A stretch of DNA of 64,000 nucleotides. Origin: Alterisphingorhabdus sp038748365. Its GTDB lineage: Bacteria > Pseudomonadota > Alphaproteobacteria > Sphingomonadales > Sphingomonadaceae. Shown piece after piece: positions 53,001 through 61,487 of this stretch. The position numbers and the translations under genes are program-made. Below the pieces are notes generated by a model. The model did not search any database. It saw only the letters and a list, made by a program, of their open reading frames with translations, and was not told where the DNA came from. Each line of letters begins with the position of its first letter. The first letter of the stretch is position 1. Location of the stretch: contig JBCDIZ010000011.1 of NCBI GenBank assembly GCA_038748365.1, forward strand, positions 1 through 64,000. Reading direction: 5' to 3'.

Positions 53001-53553
53001 TGACAATGCTTTGCTTTACATTCCAACCGGTATAAATGACCCGAATATCGCTCAGCCGATTTTTGACGCTATGGGCAATCAGATTGGCGGTTCGGATCTA
53101 GGCGCCGTTCAGGCATTGGTTGACTATCTGGACAACAATACCAACGGCATTTCTGCTGCGTGTGATTTCACACGTGGGCAGACCATTAGCAGAAACACCT
53201 GTAATAATGACTGGGTATTTGATCTGGACCTTCGCTTCAGTCAGGAATTACCGGGGCCAGGCAGCCTATTTGGTCTGGATGATCGTATTACGCTTTATGC
53301 CGACTTCGATAACATCCTTAATATGATCGATTCTGACTGGAACGTTCTCCGTACGCGTAGTGACTTTGTCGATTTGGTTGAAGCAGGTAACGTTCTGGAT
53401 GATCCCAACGATCCCGATGGCGATATTTTCGTCCCGGCTGTCGATAACCAGGGCCGTTATGTTATTTCTGGTTTCAATCCAGACGATCAGAACAATGTCG
53501 GCTTCTCGAATTCAGTTTGGCGTATTCAACTGGGTGTTCGTTACGAATTCTGA
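50008..53553 (+). CDS. Oar-like TonB-dependent receptor with N-terminal carboxypeptidase-regulatory-like domain
   Basis: 1181 residues from the ATG at 50008, after AAGGGGAA. A signal peptide ends near PAAAQQ; a carboxypeptidase regulatory-like beta domain (about residues 30-115, with GQPISGATVTIIDT) leads into a plug with VDGITQNDTFGLNG and a 22-strand barrel ending in RYEF, where the last Phe helps barrel assembly. These are outer-membrane active transporters fed by TonB. Size and layout match the Oar group. A Pho-box match upstream suggests induction under phosphate starvation. A strong terminator follows at 53578. Confidence 0.9.
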   Translation: MQLRYYLAASAASLSLACGLATPAAAQQIVSGIDGTVEDEFGQPISGATVTIIDTRTGSTRTSVTGVDGRFRTENLVTGGPYTVTVTAEGFEGQTVQNQIINLQGNTQFRFSLATGLTTDVIVVSATRANAVQETVGPGSSFGQEELVGFPSITRDVRDIIRIDPRVSLDRANEVDRISCLGGNDRSNAFTVDGITQNDTFGLNGTPFAARNALPIPFDAIRETSVEFAPFDVEYSDFTGCAVNTVTKSGENQFHGSAFYTFTNEDLRGDAAGDEPSTVPPFEEQRWGVTLSGPIIPDTLFFFAGYEETDLGDANEEGPFGSGLPNEQNFVTQAQFDEFSRIANDVYGIDTGGFPLNLPESSVRYFGRLDWYINDQHRLEGTYQRLEETNVEDDFGGQNVTGLNSFEDEGTVSDKFSIRLFSEWTDNISTELRFSRAEVGDVQGPVGGGEAQSDNPITRLVVGVPNETSGLIPSGDPALGSPQNGILSTGPGIFRSANQLDTTITQARALMNIDFGDHNLKIGAELNDLEVFNLFAINATGTIYFRNLEDFANGVVASGNFSSVFGDVADELISGNLGGATIRSTPTGDINAAAAQFSRQIYSAFVQDDWQVTDQFDVSIGARFQVYDGDAPNANPQFLNRFGFTNANGFGQLDPLILPRFSATYNFDNEGFFRNSRLTGGFGLFTGGDPVVFFSNAFSNDGFASVDGDTFSDECAGLLDANGNFSVLDNGQFTGFPQCAVQEAINDAAVGGGEVQSTDPNLENPTVFRANLGFQTAFGADTGFFSDWNLDVNYIYSQFRNPFNFVDLLQTPDITEGLNGFTVDGRPIYAAIDPLRDGCNAQLQNQGGTPPTWTGVSSACFGTGLDDFIQLTNGRNFESHVASFALSKYFSRGLFTEGGSVNVSLGYAFTDSTNFRNVGSSTATSNFDVSAAFDRQNPRNSTSNFETQHNITFAMNFQEQFFEDYDTRFGIFFQARSGRPFSLTFDGGGDFADSASGNDNALLYIPTGINDPNIAQPIFDAMGNQIGGSDLGAVQALVDYLDNNTNGISAACDFTRGQTISRNTCNNDWVFDLDLRFSQELPGPGSLFGLDDRITLYADFDNILNMIDSDWNVLRTRSDFVDLVEAGNVLDDPNDPDGDIFVPAVDNQGRYVISGFNPDDQNNVGFSNSVWRIQLGVRYEF

Positions 53554-53577
53554 TTTCGTAACAGACCGAAGCTAATT

Positions 53578-53608
53578 AAGGCGCGGGAGCATATCTCCCG
53601 CGCCTTTT
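53578..53608 (+). terminator. Rho-independent terminator of the receptor gene
   Basis: A perfect 12-bp stem AAGGCGCGGGAG/CTCCCGCGCCTT around a 5-base loop, followed by TTTT. It lies 24 bases after the receptor stop. Confidence 0.92.
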
Positions 53609-53693
53609 CTTTGTTAGCTGTCGTCGAAGTTTCTTGCGCTGCCAGCATAGAGTCTAGCATGGTCGTGAATGCGGATGTTTATACGGATATAGA

Positions 53694-53727
53694 AAAAGGC
53701 GCCGCCCCATATGGAGCAGCGCCTTTT
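53694..53727 (-). terminator. Rho-independent terminator of rpoH
   Basis: AAAAGGCGC and GCGCCTTTT form a 9-bp stem around a 16-base centre with further pairing. On the minus strand it ends in a T run 32 bases after the rpoH stop; because both flanks are A/T runs it may act in both directions. Confidence 0.8.
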
Positions 53728-53759
53728 CTGGAGTATTGCTTTCTGCCGACTAGCGCGTC

Positions 53760-54662
53760 TTAACCTGCTGTCAGCGTTGCCATATTGCGTTCGCTGGTGA
53801 TGCGTAGCATTGCTTTTTGCAGCTTTTCAAAAGCGCGCACCTCGATCTGACGCACGCGTTCGCGGCTGACATTATAGACTTGGCTGAGTTCTTCCAGCGT
53901 CTTGGGATTGTCGCTCAACCGGCGTTCGGTCAGGATGTGCTTTTCCCGATCGTTGAGCGATTCCATCGCTTCACCCAGCATTTCGTGGCGGACATCGGCT
54001 TCTTGTGCATCGGCGACCACCTCATCCTGAAGCGGACCTTCGTCGGTAAGCCAATCCATCCATTGGCCTTCACCATCTTCACGCATCGGCACATTGAGTG
54101 AGGCGTCACCACCCATGGACATGCGGCGGTTCATATTGACCACTTCGGTCTCGGAAACGCCCAGCTTGGTGGCAATGGCATCGACATCATCAGGATGCAG
54201 ATCGCCTTCTTCAAAAGCCTGGAGCTGGTTTTTCATCCGGCGCAGGTTGAAGAACAGCTTTTTCTGTGCCGCGGTGGTGCCCATTTTGACAAGGCTCCAG
54301 CTGCGCAGGATATATTCCTGGATTGAAGCCTTGATCCACCACATCGCATAGGTGGCGAGGCGGAAGCCGCGATCGGGTTCAAATTTCTTCACGCCTTGCA
54401 TCAGGCCGATATTGCCTTCCGAAATCAGCTCGGAAACGGGCAGACCATAGCCGCGATAGCCCATGGCGATTTTCGATACGAGACGCAGATGTGAAGTAAC
54501 CAGCTGGGCCGCAGCCTCAGGGTCCTCATGCTCGGAATAGCGTTTGGCCAGCATATATTCCTGTTCTGCGGTGAGAACAGGGAATTTGCGGATTTCCGAT
54601 AAATATCGGTTCAGACTGTTTTCCCCGCCTAAAGCAGGGATAGTTGCAGGTACATTTGTCAT
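53760..54662 (-). CDS. rpoH: RNA polymerase heat-shock sigma factor RpoH (sigma-32)
   Basis: 300 residues. Region 2 has LRLVSKIAMGYRGYGLPVSE and FRLATYAMWWIKASIQEYIL; the RpoH box QKKLFFNLRRMK is diagnostic; region 4 ends with VSRERVRQIEVRAFEKLQ. It directs transcription of chaperones and proteases such as clp genes. The gene follows rluD by 77 bases and has its own terminator. Confidence 0.96.
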   Translation of the reverse strand: MTNVPATIPALGGENSLNRYLSEIRKFPVLTAEQEYMLAKRYSEHEDPEAAAQLVTSHLRLVSKIAMGYRGYGLPVSELISEGNIGLMQGVKKFEPDRGFRLATYAMWWIKASIQEYILRSWSLVKMGTTAAQKKLFFNLRRMKNQLQAFEEGDLHPDDVDAIATKLGVSETEVVNMNRRMSMGGDASLNVPMREDGEGQWMDWLTDEGPLQDEVVADAQEADVRHEMLGEAMESLNDREKHILTERRLSDNPKTLEELSQVYNVSRERVRQIEVRAFEKLQKAMLRITSERNMATLTAG

Positions 54663-54739
54663 ATTTATCCTCTTTGTCAGGCGCTCGGGCGAACCTCATC
54701 AAGCATTCGGCTAAAAGTGCCTACGTTTCGATCAACTAT

Positions 54740-55720
54740 CTATTTAACGGATAATTGCGTCAAAAGTTCCTTAAAATCGGCGGGATATTCGCTCGAAAAC
54801 TGCACGGGCTTTTGACTGACAGGGTGCATAAAACCCAGTGTTTCCGCGTGCAAGGCCTGTCGCGCAAAGTTTATGTTTTTAAGCAGTGTGTTTATCTTTC
54901 CGCCAATCCGGCCATAAACCGGATCGCCAAGTAAAGGGTGGCCTTGCGAGGTCATATGCACGCGAATCTGATGCGTTCGGCCGGTATCTAATGCGCAGCG
55001 GATGAGTGAGGCGCCTTTTAACGGACGCAACAGCTCATAATGGGTGACCGCTGTCTTGCCCTTGCCATCGGGCACAATCGCCATTTTCTTGCGATCATGC
55101 GGCGAACGACCGATATTGCCGGTAATCGTGCCCTTGGGCGGTACAGGCTGGCCGACAACGATAGCGGCATAGTTGCGGTTGATAGAATGATCGGCAAATT
55201 GCGCAGCCAGCGCTTGATGCGCGGCATCGGTCTTGGCGATCACCAGAAGCCCTGACGTATCTTTATCAATCCGGTGGACAATCCCGGGACGTGCCACGCC
55301 GCCAATACCCGAAAGCGAGCCTTTGCAATGATGCAGGAGCGCGTTGACCAGCGTGCCGCTTTCATGTCCGGCGGCGGGGTGGACGACCATACCCGCGGGC
55401 TTGTCGATCACGATCAGCGCATCATCTTCATGAACAATATTGAGCGGGATATTCTCGGGCGCGACATTCAGCGGTGTGGCTTCGGGGATGGTGAGGGTGT
55501 AATCCTGTTCAGTGCGGATGATATGCGACACCTGTGTCACCGGAGCGCCTGCAATCTGTAATTGCCCCGCCTGTATCAGCTTTTGTGCGCGTGCCCGCGA
55601 CAATTCCGGGTGCAGCAATGGTAGCAACTGATCAACGCGTTGGCCGAAATGTGCCTCGCTAAATCGTCCATAATGCTCGGCCTGATGCTTGGATTGCCTC
55701 TGCTCCATCGCTAGGCTCAT
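54740..55720 (-). CDS. rluD: 23S rRNA pseudouridine synthase RluD
   Basis: About 326 residues from the ATG at 55720. Further upstream ATG or GTG starts overlap the JAMM gene; none has a good ribosome site, so the start is uncertain. The S4-like N-domain is followed by the catalytic core HRIDKDTSGLLV, which contains the essential Asp, then GRTHQIRVHM. It modifies 23S rRNA helix 69. Its start lies only about 6 bases from that of the divergent JAMM peptidase. Confidence 0.92.
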   Translation of the reverse strand: MSLAMEQRQSKHQAEHYGRFSEAHFGQRVDQLLPLLHPELSRARAQKLIQAGQLQIAGAPVTQVSHIIRTEQDYTLTIPEATPLNVAPENIPLNIVHEDDALIVIDKPAGMVVHPAAGHESGTLVNALLHHCKGSLSGIGGVARPGIVHRIDKDTSGLLVIAKTDAAHQALAAQFADHSINRNYAAIVVGQPVPPKGTITGNIGRSPHDRKKMAIVPDGKGKTAVTHYELLRPLKGASLIRCALDTGRTHQIRVHMTSQGHPLLGDPVYGRIGGKINTLLKNINFARQALHAETLGFMHPVSQKPVQFSSEYPADFKELLTQLSVK

Positions 55721-55725
55721 GGCCG

Positions 55726-56127
55726 ATGGCTGTGGTAATAACAAGCACACTATGCGCCGAGATGGTACTAGCGGCGGAAAGTGCGGTGCCGCTGGAATGC
55801 TGCGGACTGTTGCTGGGGAAGGGTGATACCGTCACGTCCATCCTGCCGTCAGCCAATATAAGTGATACGCCAGAAAGCGCTTTTCTGATTGATCCGGCAG
55901 TTCTGGCCAAGGCGCAACGCGCCGCACGACAGGGCGGCTTGGATATTCTGGGCTATTATCATTCACATCCTAATGGCCGACGCGAACCATCGCAGCGAGA
56001 TCGCGCAGAGGCGATACCCGATGGTCGGTTATGGGCGATTATTGCAGCAGGTGAAGTGCGGTTCTGGCGCTCGGAGCAGTGCAATGGTGAGACTATATTC
56101 GTGCCACAGAAACGGACGAAACCATGA
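55726..56127 (+). CDS. JAMM/Mov34-MPN-PAD-1-type metallopeptidase
   Basis: 133 residues. The zinc site is complete: Glu in PLECCGLLLG, YYHSHPNGRREPSQRD with the His-x-His and the final Asp of the E-x(n)-HxH-x(10)-D motif. Bacterial relatives cleave isopeptide or C-terminal extensions, for example in ThiS/MoaD-type sulfur carriers (Mec+), but no such carrier gene is next to it. It is head to head with rluD. Confidence 0.87.
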   Translation: MAVVITSTLCAEMVLAAESAVPLECCGLLLGKGDTVTSILPSANISDTPESAFLIDPAVLAKAQRAARQGGLDILGYYHSHPNGRREPSQRDRAEAIPDGRLWAIIAAGEVRFWRSEQCNGETIFVPQKRTKP

Positions 56128-56209
56128 AGGTCTTGCGTCAACGGGCGGAAATCGCCAATGACAATGCACTGCCTATTATCTCCATATTGGACAAACAATA
56201 GAGACCTAT

Positions 56210-56863
56210 ATGAGCGTTTCGGAAACCCATCTCGCCAGCCTGCTCTGTTCACGTCTGTGCCATGATCTTTTGAGCCCGGTCGGGGCGATGAACAACGGTT
56301 TAGAACTTCTCGCAGATGAGACTGATCCCGAAATGCGCCGGCGCTGCCTTGATCTGCTCAGCGACAGTGCCCGTGCTACGGCGCAGAAGCTGAAATATTA
56401 TCGGCTCGCCTTTGGCGCAGCGGGGGGATTTGACGATCAGGTTGATGTCACTGAGGCCAAGGAGCTAGTACAAGGTCTCTTGGCTGATAAAGCATCGACC
56501 GAGCTAGACTGGTCTATTCACGCTGCGGCTTTGCCCAAGGCAGCAGTAAAGTTGTTACTCAACTTGGCATTGATTGCTCAGGAAGCTCTGGTACGCGGCG
56601 GTACAGTTGCTCTGGCAACCGAAGAAGAGGAAGGACGGCTGGAAATTGCGGTAAGCGCAACAGGACAGAAAATCGCCGTTGATGTCTCCATTCTTGATAT
56701 GCTTTCGGGCAAAACTGGCGATCTTGAGGAAACGCTGACTGCAAGAACGGCTGCGGCCTATCTGGCACATGCCATAGCGCAAGAGGGGGAAGGCGCTATT
56801 CAGGTAGCGGTTTCTGCGGACAAGCTGGTCATCGGTTCGACAATTATTGCGGCGACAGCCTGA
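56210..56863 (+). CDS. chpT: Histidine phosphotransferase ChpT
   Basis: 217 residues. The dimerisation helix has SRLCHDLLSPVGAMNNGLELL (His18 is the phosphorylation site); the C-terminal half is a degenerate HATPase-like domain without the usual nucleotide boxes, as expected for ChpT. In alphaproteobacteria ChpT passes phosphate from CckA to CtrA and CpdR. It lies just upstream of the che operon, 105 bases before cheA. Confidence 0.9.
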   Translation: MSVSETHLASLLCSRLCHDLLSPVGAMNNGLELLADETDPEMRRRCLDLLSDSARATAQKLKYYRLAFGAAGGFDDQVDVTEAKELVQGLLADKASTELDWSIHAAALPKAAVKLLLNLALIAQEALVRGGTVALATEEEEGRLEIAVSATGQKIAVDVSILDMLSGKTGDLEETLTARTAAAYLAHAIAQEGEGAIQVAVSADKLVIGSTIIAATA

Positions 56864-56919
56864 ACTATAACGCTGTGATGAAAAGATAAGGCTTTCTGCG
56901 TCCTATATTTAGCGAAATA

Positions 56920-56927
56920 TTAACCAT
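56920..56927 (+). promoter_or_regulatory. Candidate CtrA half-site upstream of cheA
   Basis: TTAACCAT, the alphaproteobacterial CtrA half-site, stands 41 bases before the cheA start, in the only sizeable gap of the operon. A second half-site is not clear. Confidence 0.4.
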
Positions 56928-56968
56928 GGCCTGAGCAAATGGCGTGAAGCCAATTGCCGGACAGGACC

Positions 56969-59449
56969 ATGGACGACCTGCAACAGGAATTTATACTGGA
57001 AACCCGCGAGACGCTTGAGGCGTTGAGCGGTGAGCTGGTGATATGGGAAGCAGAGCCTGATCATGGTGAGCATCTCGACTCTATTTTTCGCTTTTTCCAT
57101 ACAGTTAAGGGAAGTGCGGGTTTTCTGTCGCTGCCACGCTTTGAAAAGCTGGCGCATGAGGCGGAAAATGCACTTTCTTCCCTGCGTGAGAGTAAGCTTC
57201 CCATAACCTCGCAGCTTGTTTCTGCAATTTTGGCGCTGGTCGATCGCATATCAGAACTCACTGCAGCGCTGGAGAGTGGTACGCCTGTTGATGATGGCGA
57301 TGACAGCGCTTTGATTGATGCGCTGAAAGCTGCATGGGAAGCGACATATAACGCCGCAGATGGCGCGGAGCTTGCGGACAAAGAGAATAGTTCTGGCGCT
57401 GATAGCAGTGATCAGGATGTGTCACGCTCGACAGAGGTTGCTCCTGAGCAAAAACTGCGCACTATTCGTGTTCCTTTGGCGCTGCTGGATCGGATGATGA
57501 ACAGCGTCTCCGACATGGTGCTGGCGCGCAATGAAGTAGCGCGCAAATTGCGTGAACTCGATGCGGCTGGTGATCTGGACTCAGCATTTGAGCGGCTTTC
57601 AACCTGTGTCGGTGATTTGCGTGACAGCATTGGGCGGACCCGGATGCAGCGAATGGAAGGCATATTCGCGCCGCTACCACGCATCGTCCGCGATCTGGCA
57701 AGTGACCTTGGCAAAAAGGCAGAGATTGTCTGCAAAGGGCAAGATGTTGAGCTAGACCGCGAGATGATCGAAATGATCCGCGATCCATTGGTGCATATTA
57801 TCCGCAATGCGATTGATCATGGCATAGAATCTCCTGAAGACAGACAGGCTGCAGGAAAACCGGTTACCGGCAAGCTGGAAATCGATGCATCACAGTCTGG
57901 CAACCAGATACTTATCACAATAAAGGATGATGGTGCCGGGATAGACACAACCTATCTGGGTGAAAAGGCGGTCGCCGCGCGGATTTATGACCGGTCTGAG
58001 ATCAATGCGATGAGCAAGACCGCCTTGCTTAATCTCATTTTTGCACCCGGGATCAGTACCGCCGATAAAGTCACTGCCATTTCCGGGCGCGGTGTCGGCA
58101 TGGATGTAGTACGTGCCAATATTGAGCGCGTAGGCGGCGCGATTGATCTCCACAATTCGCCCGGTGAAGGCCTGAAGATCGTTATCAGGGTGCCACTGAC
58201 TCTGACCATTATATCCTGCCTGATGTTCCAAAGCGGCGATCATCAATTTGCATTGCCGCAGTCAGCGGTGCGCGAGATTACCTCTCCCAATAATGGACAG
58301 GTTCGGGTGGACCATGTTGGCGGAGGAAGCTTCGCAGTCATCCGCGATGACTATTTGCCGCTCGTCCGCTTGGACCGTGTTCTGGATATTGAGCAGACTT
58401 CAGAGCAGGACGGGTCCGCTATTAATGGCCCCGACGAGATGCAGAATATGGTATTGATCGTGATTGATGTGCATGGCGGCTCGCGCTTCGCATTGGCCGT
58501 GGATGCTGTTACCGATCATGAAGATCTGGTGGTGAGGCCGGGCGCCCCGGCTATTATGACCACCGGGATTTTTGCCGGCACAACATTGCCCGATAATGGC
58601 CGCCCCATGCTTTTGCTCGATCCGGCCGGTGTTGCAAAAAGCGCCGGCGTTGCAAAGGATATCAAACATATCGGCGCGGCGGATAATATCGAGCAAAACG
58701 ATAATGACCAGCCCGAAGCCCAGGATCAGCCAGTATCTCTGTTGGTGTTCCATGATTGCGCACATCGTAAACGCGCGATCGTACTGGATATTATTGAGCG
58801 GGTCGAAGACTGCCCTAGTGATGCACTAGCCTTTTCTGCCGGGCAATTGCGCCTGACCAAGGGCGACAAAACCTATCCGGTATTCGGTATTGAGCGCCCG
58901 CCCCAGTCCAGACAAGTGAAAATGCTACAGCTGACAGATGGCACTACGACCTTGTTTTATGCCATTGCGGGCATTGCCGATATTTACCGAACAACCAGTC
59001 AGGCTATTGTGCGCGGCGCATTGCCAAGCGATGATAATAGCGGCGTCTCAGCGATCATTGTGGCGGATGGCGAGCAGGTTGAGATGCTGGATAGCCATTG
59101 GCTCTTCAGCCAGATTCCAGGCACTGCTATTCCTCAGGGTGACGGTCGCCAGCCGCTCTGCTTATTGGCGGATCAGGATGATGGCTGGACCCGCCGGATG
59201 CTCGAACCTCTCATCACCAAAGCAGGCTATACGATCAGCTATGATGTCAGTGCAGCACACAAAGCCGATATTATTGTCGTCGCTGATGATAAGGCATCGG
59301 AATATTCCAATGGCAATAATGTCATCCGTCTAAGGCAACATCCGCAGCCGGAGTCGGGCAAGGACAGCATTTACCGCTATGACCGCATTGGCCTTATCGG
59401 TGCACTTCAGGCAAGCTATCAGACGCGGAAACAGGGAGATGCGGCATGA
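56969..59449 (+). CDS. cheA: Chemotaxis histidine kinase CheA with extended C-terminus
   Basis: 826 residues from the ATG at 56969 with AGGA upstream. Domains in order: HPt (about 1-105, phosphorylatable H44 in RFFHTVKGSAGF); dimerisation helices (about 165-225); HATPase with N box IIRNAIDHGIE (about 277) and G boxes DDGAGID (320) and GRGVGMDV (373); CheW-like domain (about 410-550); a second weaker CheW-like segment (about 585-715); and a receiver-like piece (about 725-815) lacking a clear phosphate-accepting Asp. No separate P2 docking domain is obvious. Confidence 0.93.
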   Translation: MDDLQQEFILETRETLEALSGELVIWEAEPDHGEHLDSIFRFFHTVKGSAGFLSLPRFEKLAHEAENALSSLRESKLPITSQLVSAILALVDRISELTAALESGTPVDDGDDSALIDALKAAWEATYNAADGAELADKENSSGADSSDQDVSRSTEVAPEQKLRTIRVPLALLDRMMNSVSDMVLARNEVARKLRELDAAGDLDSAFERLSTCVGDLRDSIGRTRMQRMEGIFAPLPRIVRDLASDLGKKAEIVCKGQDVELDREMIEMIRDPLVHIIRNAIDHGIESPEDRQAAGKPVTGKLEIDASQSGNQILITIKDDGAGIDTTYLGEKAVAARIYDRSEINAMSKTALLNLIFAPGISTADKVTAISGRGVGMDVVRANIERVGGAIDLHNSPGEGLKIVIRVPLTLTIISCLMFQSGDHQFALPQSAVREITSPNNGQVRVDHVGGGSFAVIRDDYLPLVRLDRVLDIEQTSEQDGSAINGPDEMQNMVLIVIDVHGGSRFALAVDAVTDHEDLVVRPGAPAIMTTGIFAGTTLPDNGRPMLLLDPAGVAKSAGVAKDIKHIGAADNIEQNDNDQPEAQDQPVSLLVFHDCAHRKRAIVLDIIERVEDCPSDALAFSAGQLRLTKGDKTYPVFGIERPPQSRQVKMLQLTDGTTTLFYAIAGIADIYRTTSQAIVRGALPSDDNSGVSAIIVADGEQVEMLDSHWLFSQIPGTAIPQGDGRQPLCLLADQDDGWTRRMLEPLITKAGYTISYDVSAAHKADIIVVADDKASEYSNGNNVIRLRQHPQPESGKDSIYRYDRIGLIGALQASYQTRKQGDAA

Positions 59450-59883
59450 GCAGTCTCTATCTTTTAGCCAGCCTGGCCGGGCGTGAAATTGTCATTCCGG
59501 CGACCCATGTGGAAAGTGTAGTCAAGGTACATGATATTGTACCCGTACCAGCCGTCTCGCCACAAATATGCGGCCTCTTTGCATTGCGTAGCCGGGTTCT
59601 GACTCTGGTGGATTGCTGCTGCTTTGTTGAAGGCCACAAATGCGGTTATCAACCCGGGCAATTGGCGATAGTCGCAACGATTGATGGCCATCATTATGGC
59701 CTTTTAGTAGATGCTGTGCACGACATTATCACCTCTGAAGAAGAACCCATTGCAGCAACCGGTGATTTGGGCCAGGGCTGGAGCACCATCGGTAATGAGA
59801 TGGTTTCTATCGATGATGGCCGATTGGTTCTGGTGATGGATATCACCAATGTGGTCAATCCGTCACAGCCTCTCGCGGCATGA
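59446..59883 (+). CDS. cheW: Chemotaxis coupling protein CheW
   Basis: 145 residues, overlapping cheA by four bases. It has the CheW beta fold: LAGREIVIPATHVESVV, FALRSRVLTLVDCC and VDAVHDIIT. CheW links CheA to chemoreceptors. A cysteine-rich patch (DCCCF) is unusual. No methyl-accepting receptor gene is in the window. Confidence 0.9.
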   Translation: MSSLYLLASLAGREIVIPATHVESVVKVHDIVPVPAVSPQICGLFALRSRVLTLVDCCCFVEGHKCGYQPGQLAIVATIDGHHYGLLVDAVHDIITSEEEPIAATGDLGQGWSTIGNEMVSIDDGRLVLVMDITNVVNPSQPLAA

Positions 59884-59990
59884 TCTTTGCGCTGAGCTTA
59901 TCGTGTTAAGCTGATCCTTACTATTGAGACCTATCTTCATGTAAAACTGATGGCACGCCGAGGCTTGGCCGCAGCAATGAGGAACGCATA

Positions 59991-60359
59991 ATGAAGAACT
60001 GTCTGGTGGTTGATGACAGCAAGGTCATCCGCAAAGTGGCACGACATATATTGGAAACGCTCGACTATAATGTCGATGAAGCCGAGGATGGCCAGAAAGC
60101 TCTGGCACATTGCCAGCAGAATATGCCCGATGTCATCCTGCTCGACTGGAACATGCCCGTCATGTCCGGCATGGATTTTCTACGCGCGCTGCGCCACACC
60201 GAGGGCGGCGATGAACCCAAGGTGGTTTTTTGTACCACAGAAAATGGTCGCAACCATATTGAAGCGGCTCTGGGCGCGGGCGCTGACGAATATGTTATGA
60301 AACCCTTTGACAGAGAAACCCTGGAATCCAAGCTGCAATTGGCAACCTGCGCCGGCTGA
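59991..60359 (+). CDS. cheY: Chemotaxis response regulator CheY
   Basis: 122 residues, a stand-alone receiver. Acidic pocket D8-D9, phosphorylated D52 (LLDWNMP), T82-T83 and K104 (VMKPFD) are conserved. It carries the signal from CheA to the motor or another target. A 107-base gap from cheW may hold an extra promoter. Confidence 0.93.
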   Translation: MKNCLVVDDSKVIRKVARHILETLDYNVDEAEDGQKALAHCQQNMPDVILLDWNMPVMSGMDFLRALRHTEGGDEPKVVFCTTENGRNHIEAALGAGADEYVMKPFDRETLESKLQLATCAG

Positions 60360-60365
60360 GGCGGG

Positions 60366-61487
60366 ATGATGAAGCACCATATCATCGATAGCCGGGCTGA
60401 TGCAGCATCTGGCTATTTTGACCCACATTGGGAAGCCGTTGCACCAACCAAAGTCATGCTGGTTGATGACAGCATGGTTGTGCGCTCTATCGTTGAACGC
60501 CTGATTTCCGCGCATCCACAATTTGAAGTGGTGGCATCGCTTCCGGGAGCGCAGGCTGCACTGGAAGCATTGAAAACACAGCCGGTCGATATCATCATTC
60601 TCGATATCGAGATGCCTGATGGCAACGGTCTCGATGCCATGCCCGAATTGTTGGCCATGTCCGATGCAAGGATATTGATCCTGTCATCGCTTGCGGAACC
60701 CGGCGGAGCGGCGGCAGTGCGCGCCCTCAGCATGGGGGCATGTGATACATTGGCCAAGCCGGGGCGCAGCAGCTTTGCCGGTAATTTCGGTCAGATCCTG
60801 CTCGACAAGCTGCAATCACTCGGTCGTTCAGTCGCACGTGAACTGATTCCGGCTGAACCCGTGGTTATGCGTGAATATCGTGATAGTGCAGCCTCACTGG
60901 AGTGTATCGCTATCGGTTCTTCAACCGGCGGTATTCCTGCGATGCTGGAATTTGTTGAGGCGTTAAACCCGGATATTCATGCGCCAATTCTGCTGACCCA
61001 ACATTTGCCATGTGCTTTTCTTCCCTTTCTGGCGCGCCAGATTTCCGAAAAAACCCACCGAAAAGTACAACTGGCAGTACAGGGAATGGGTGTTGAACCA
61101 GACAATATCTACATCGCGCCAGGTAATGCGCACATGCAATTAGCTAATGGAATACGTTGTAAACGCTTCGCCCTGAGTACTGATGCTATAGGCCGTTACA
61201 TGCCCGCAGTAGATCCGATGCTGCAATCGGTCGCCGAGCATTATGGCGAAAATGTAGTGGCGATAGTGCTGAGTGGCATGGGACGCGATGGTCTATTGGG
61301 GGCCGAAAAAGTCGCTGATGCGGGCGGTCGCGTCTACGCACAAGACCCGGCGTCCAGCGTAGTCTGGGGCATGCCCGGCGTTGTAGCTCGCGCCGGTATT
61401 GCATCGGCGATATTGCCGCCAGATCAGATCGCCGCACATATTGATCAGCTATATGGCGCAGCATCGGTTGAGAGTGCGCGGCTATGA
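60366..61487 (+). CDS. cheB: Protein-glutamate methylesterase/response regulator CheB
   Basis: 373 residues. The N-terminal receiver has D34-D35 and phosphorylated D80 (LDIEMP); the C-terminal methylesterase domain has the catalytic triad S186 (GSSTGG), H213 (LTQHLP) and D308 (GMGRDG). It removes methyl groups from receptor glutamates, giving adaptation. The ATG overlaps no neighbour; its stop overlaps cheR by four bases. Confidence 0.95.
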   Translation: MMKHHIIDSRADAASGYFDPHWEAVAPTKVMLVDDSMVVRSIVERLISAHPQFEVVASLPGAQAALEALKTQPVDIIILDIEMPDGNGLDAMPELLAMSDARILILSSLAEPGGAAAVRALSMGACDTLAKPGRSSFAGNFGQILLDKLQSLGRSVARELIPAEPVVMREYRDSAASLECIAIGSSTGGIPAMLEFVEALNPDIHAPILLTQHLPCAFLPFLARQISEKTHRKVQLAVQGMGVEPDNIYIAPGNAHMQLANGIRCKRFALSTDAIGRYMPAVDPMLQSVAEHYGENVVAIVLSGMGRDGLLGAEKVADAGGRVYAQDPASSVVWGMPGVVARAGIASAILPPDQIAAHIDQLYGAASVESARL

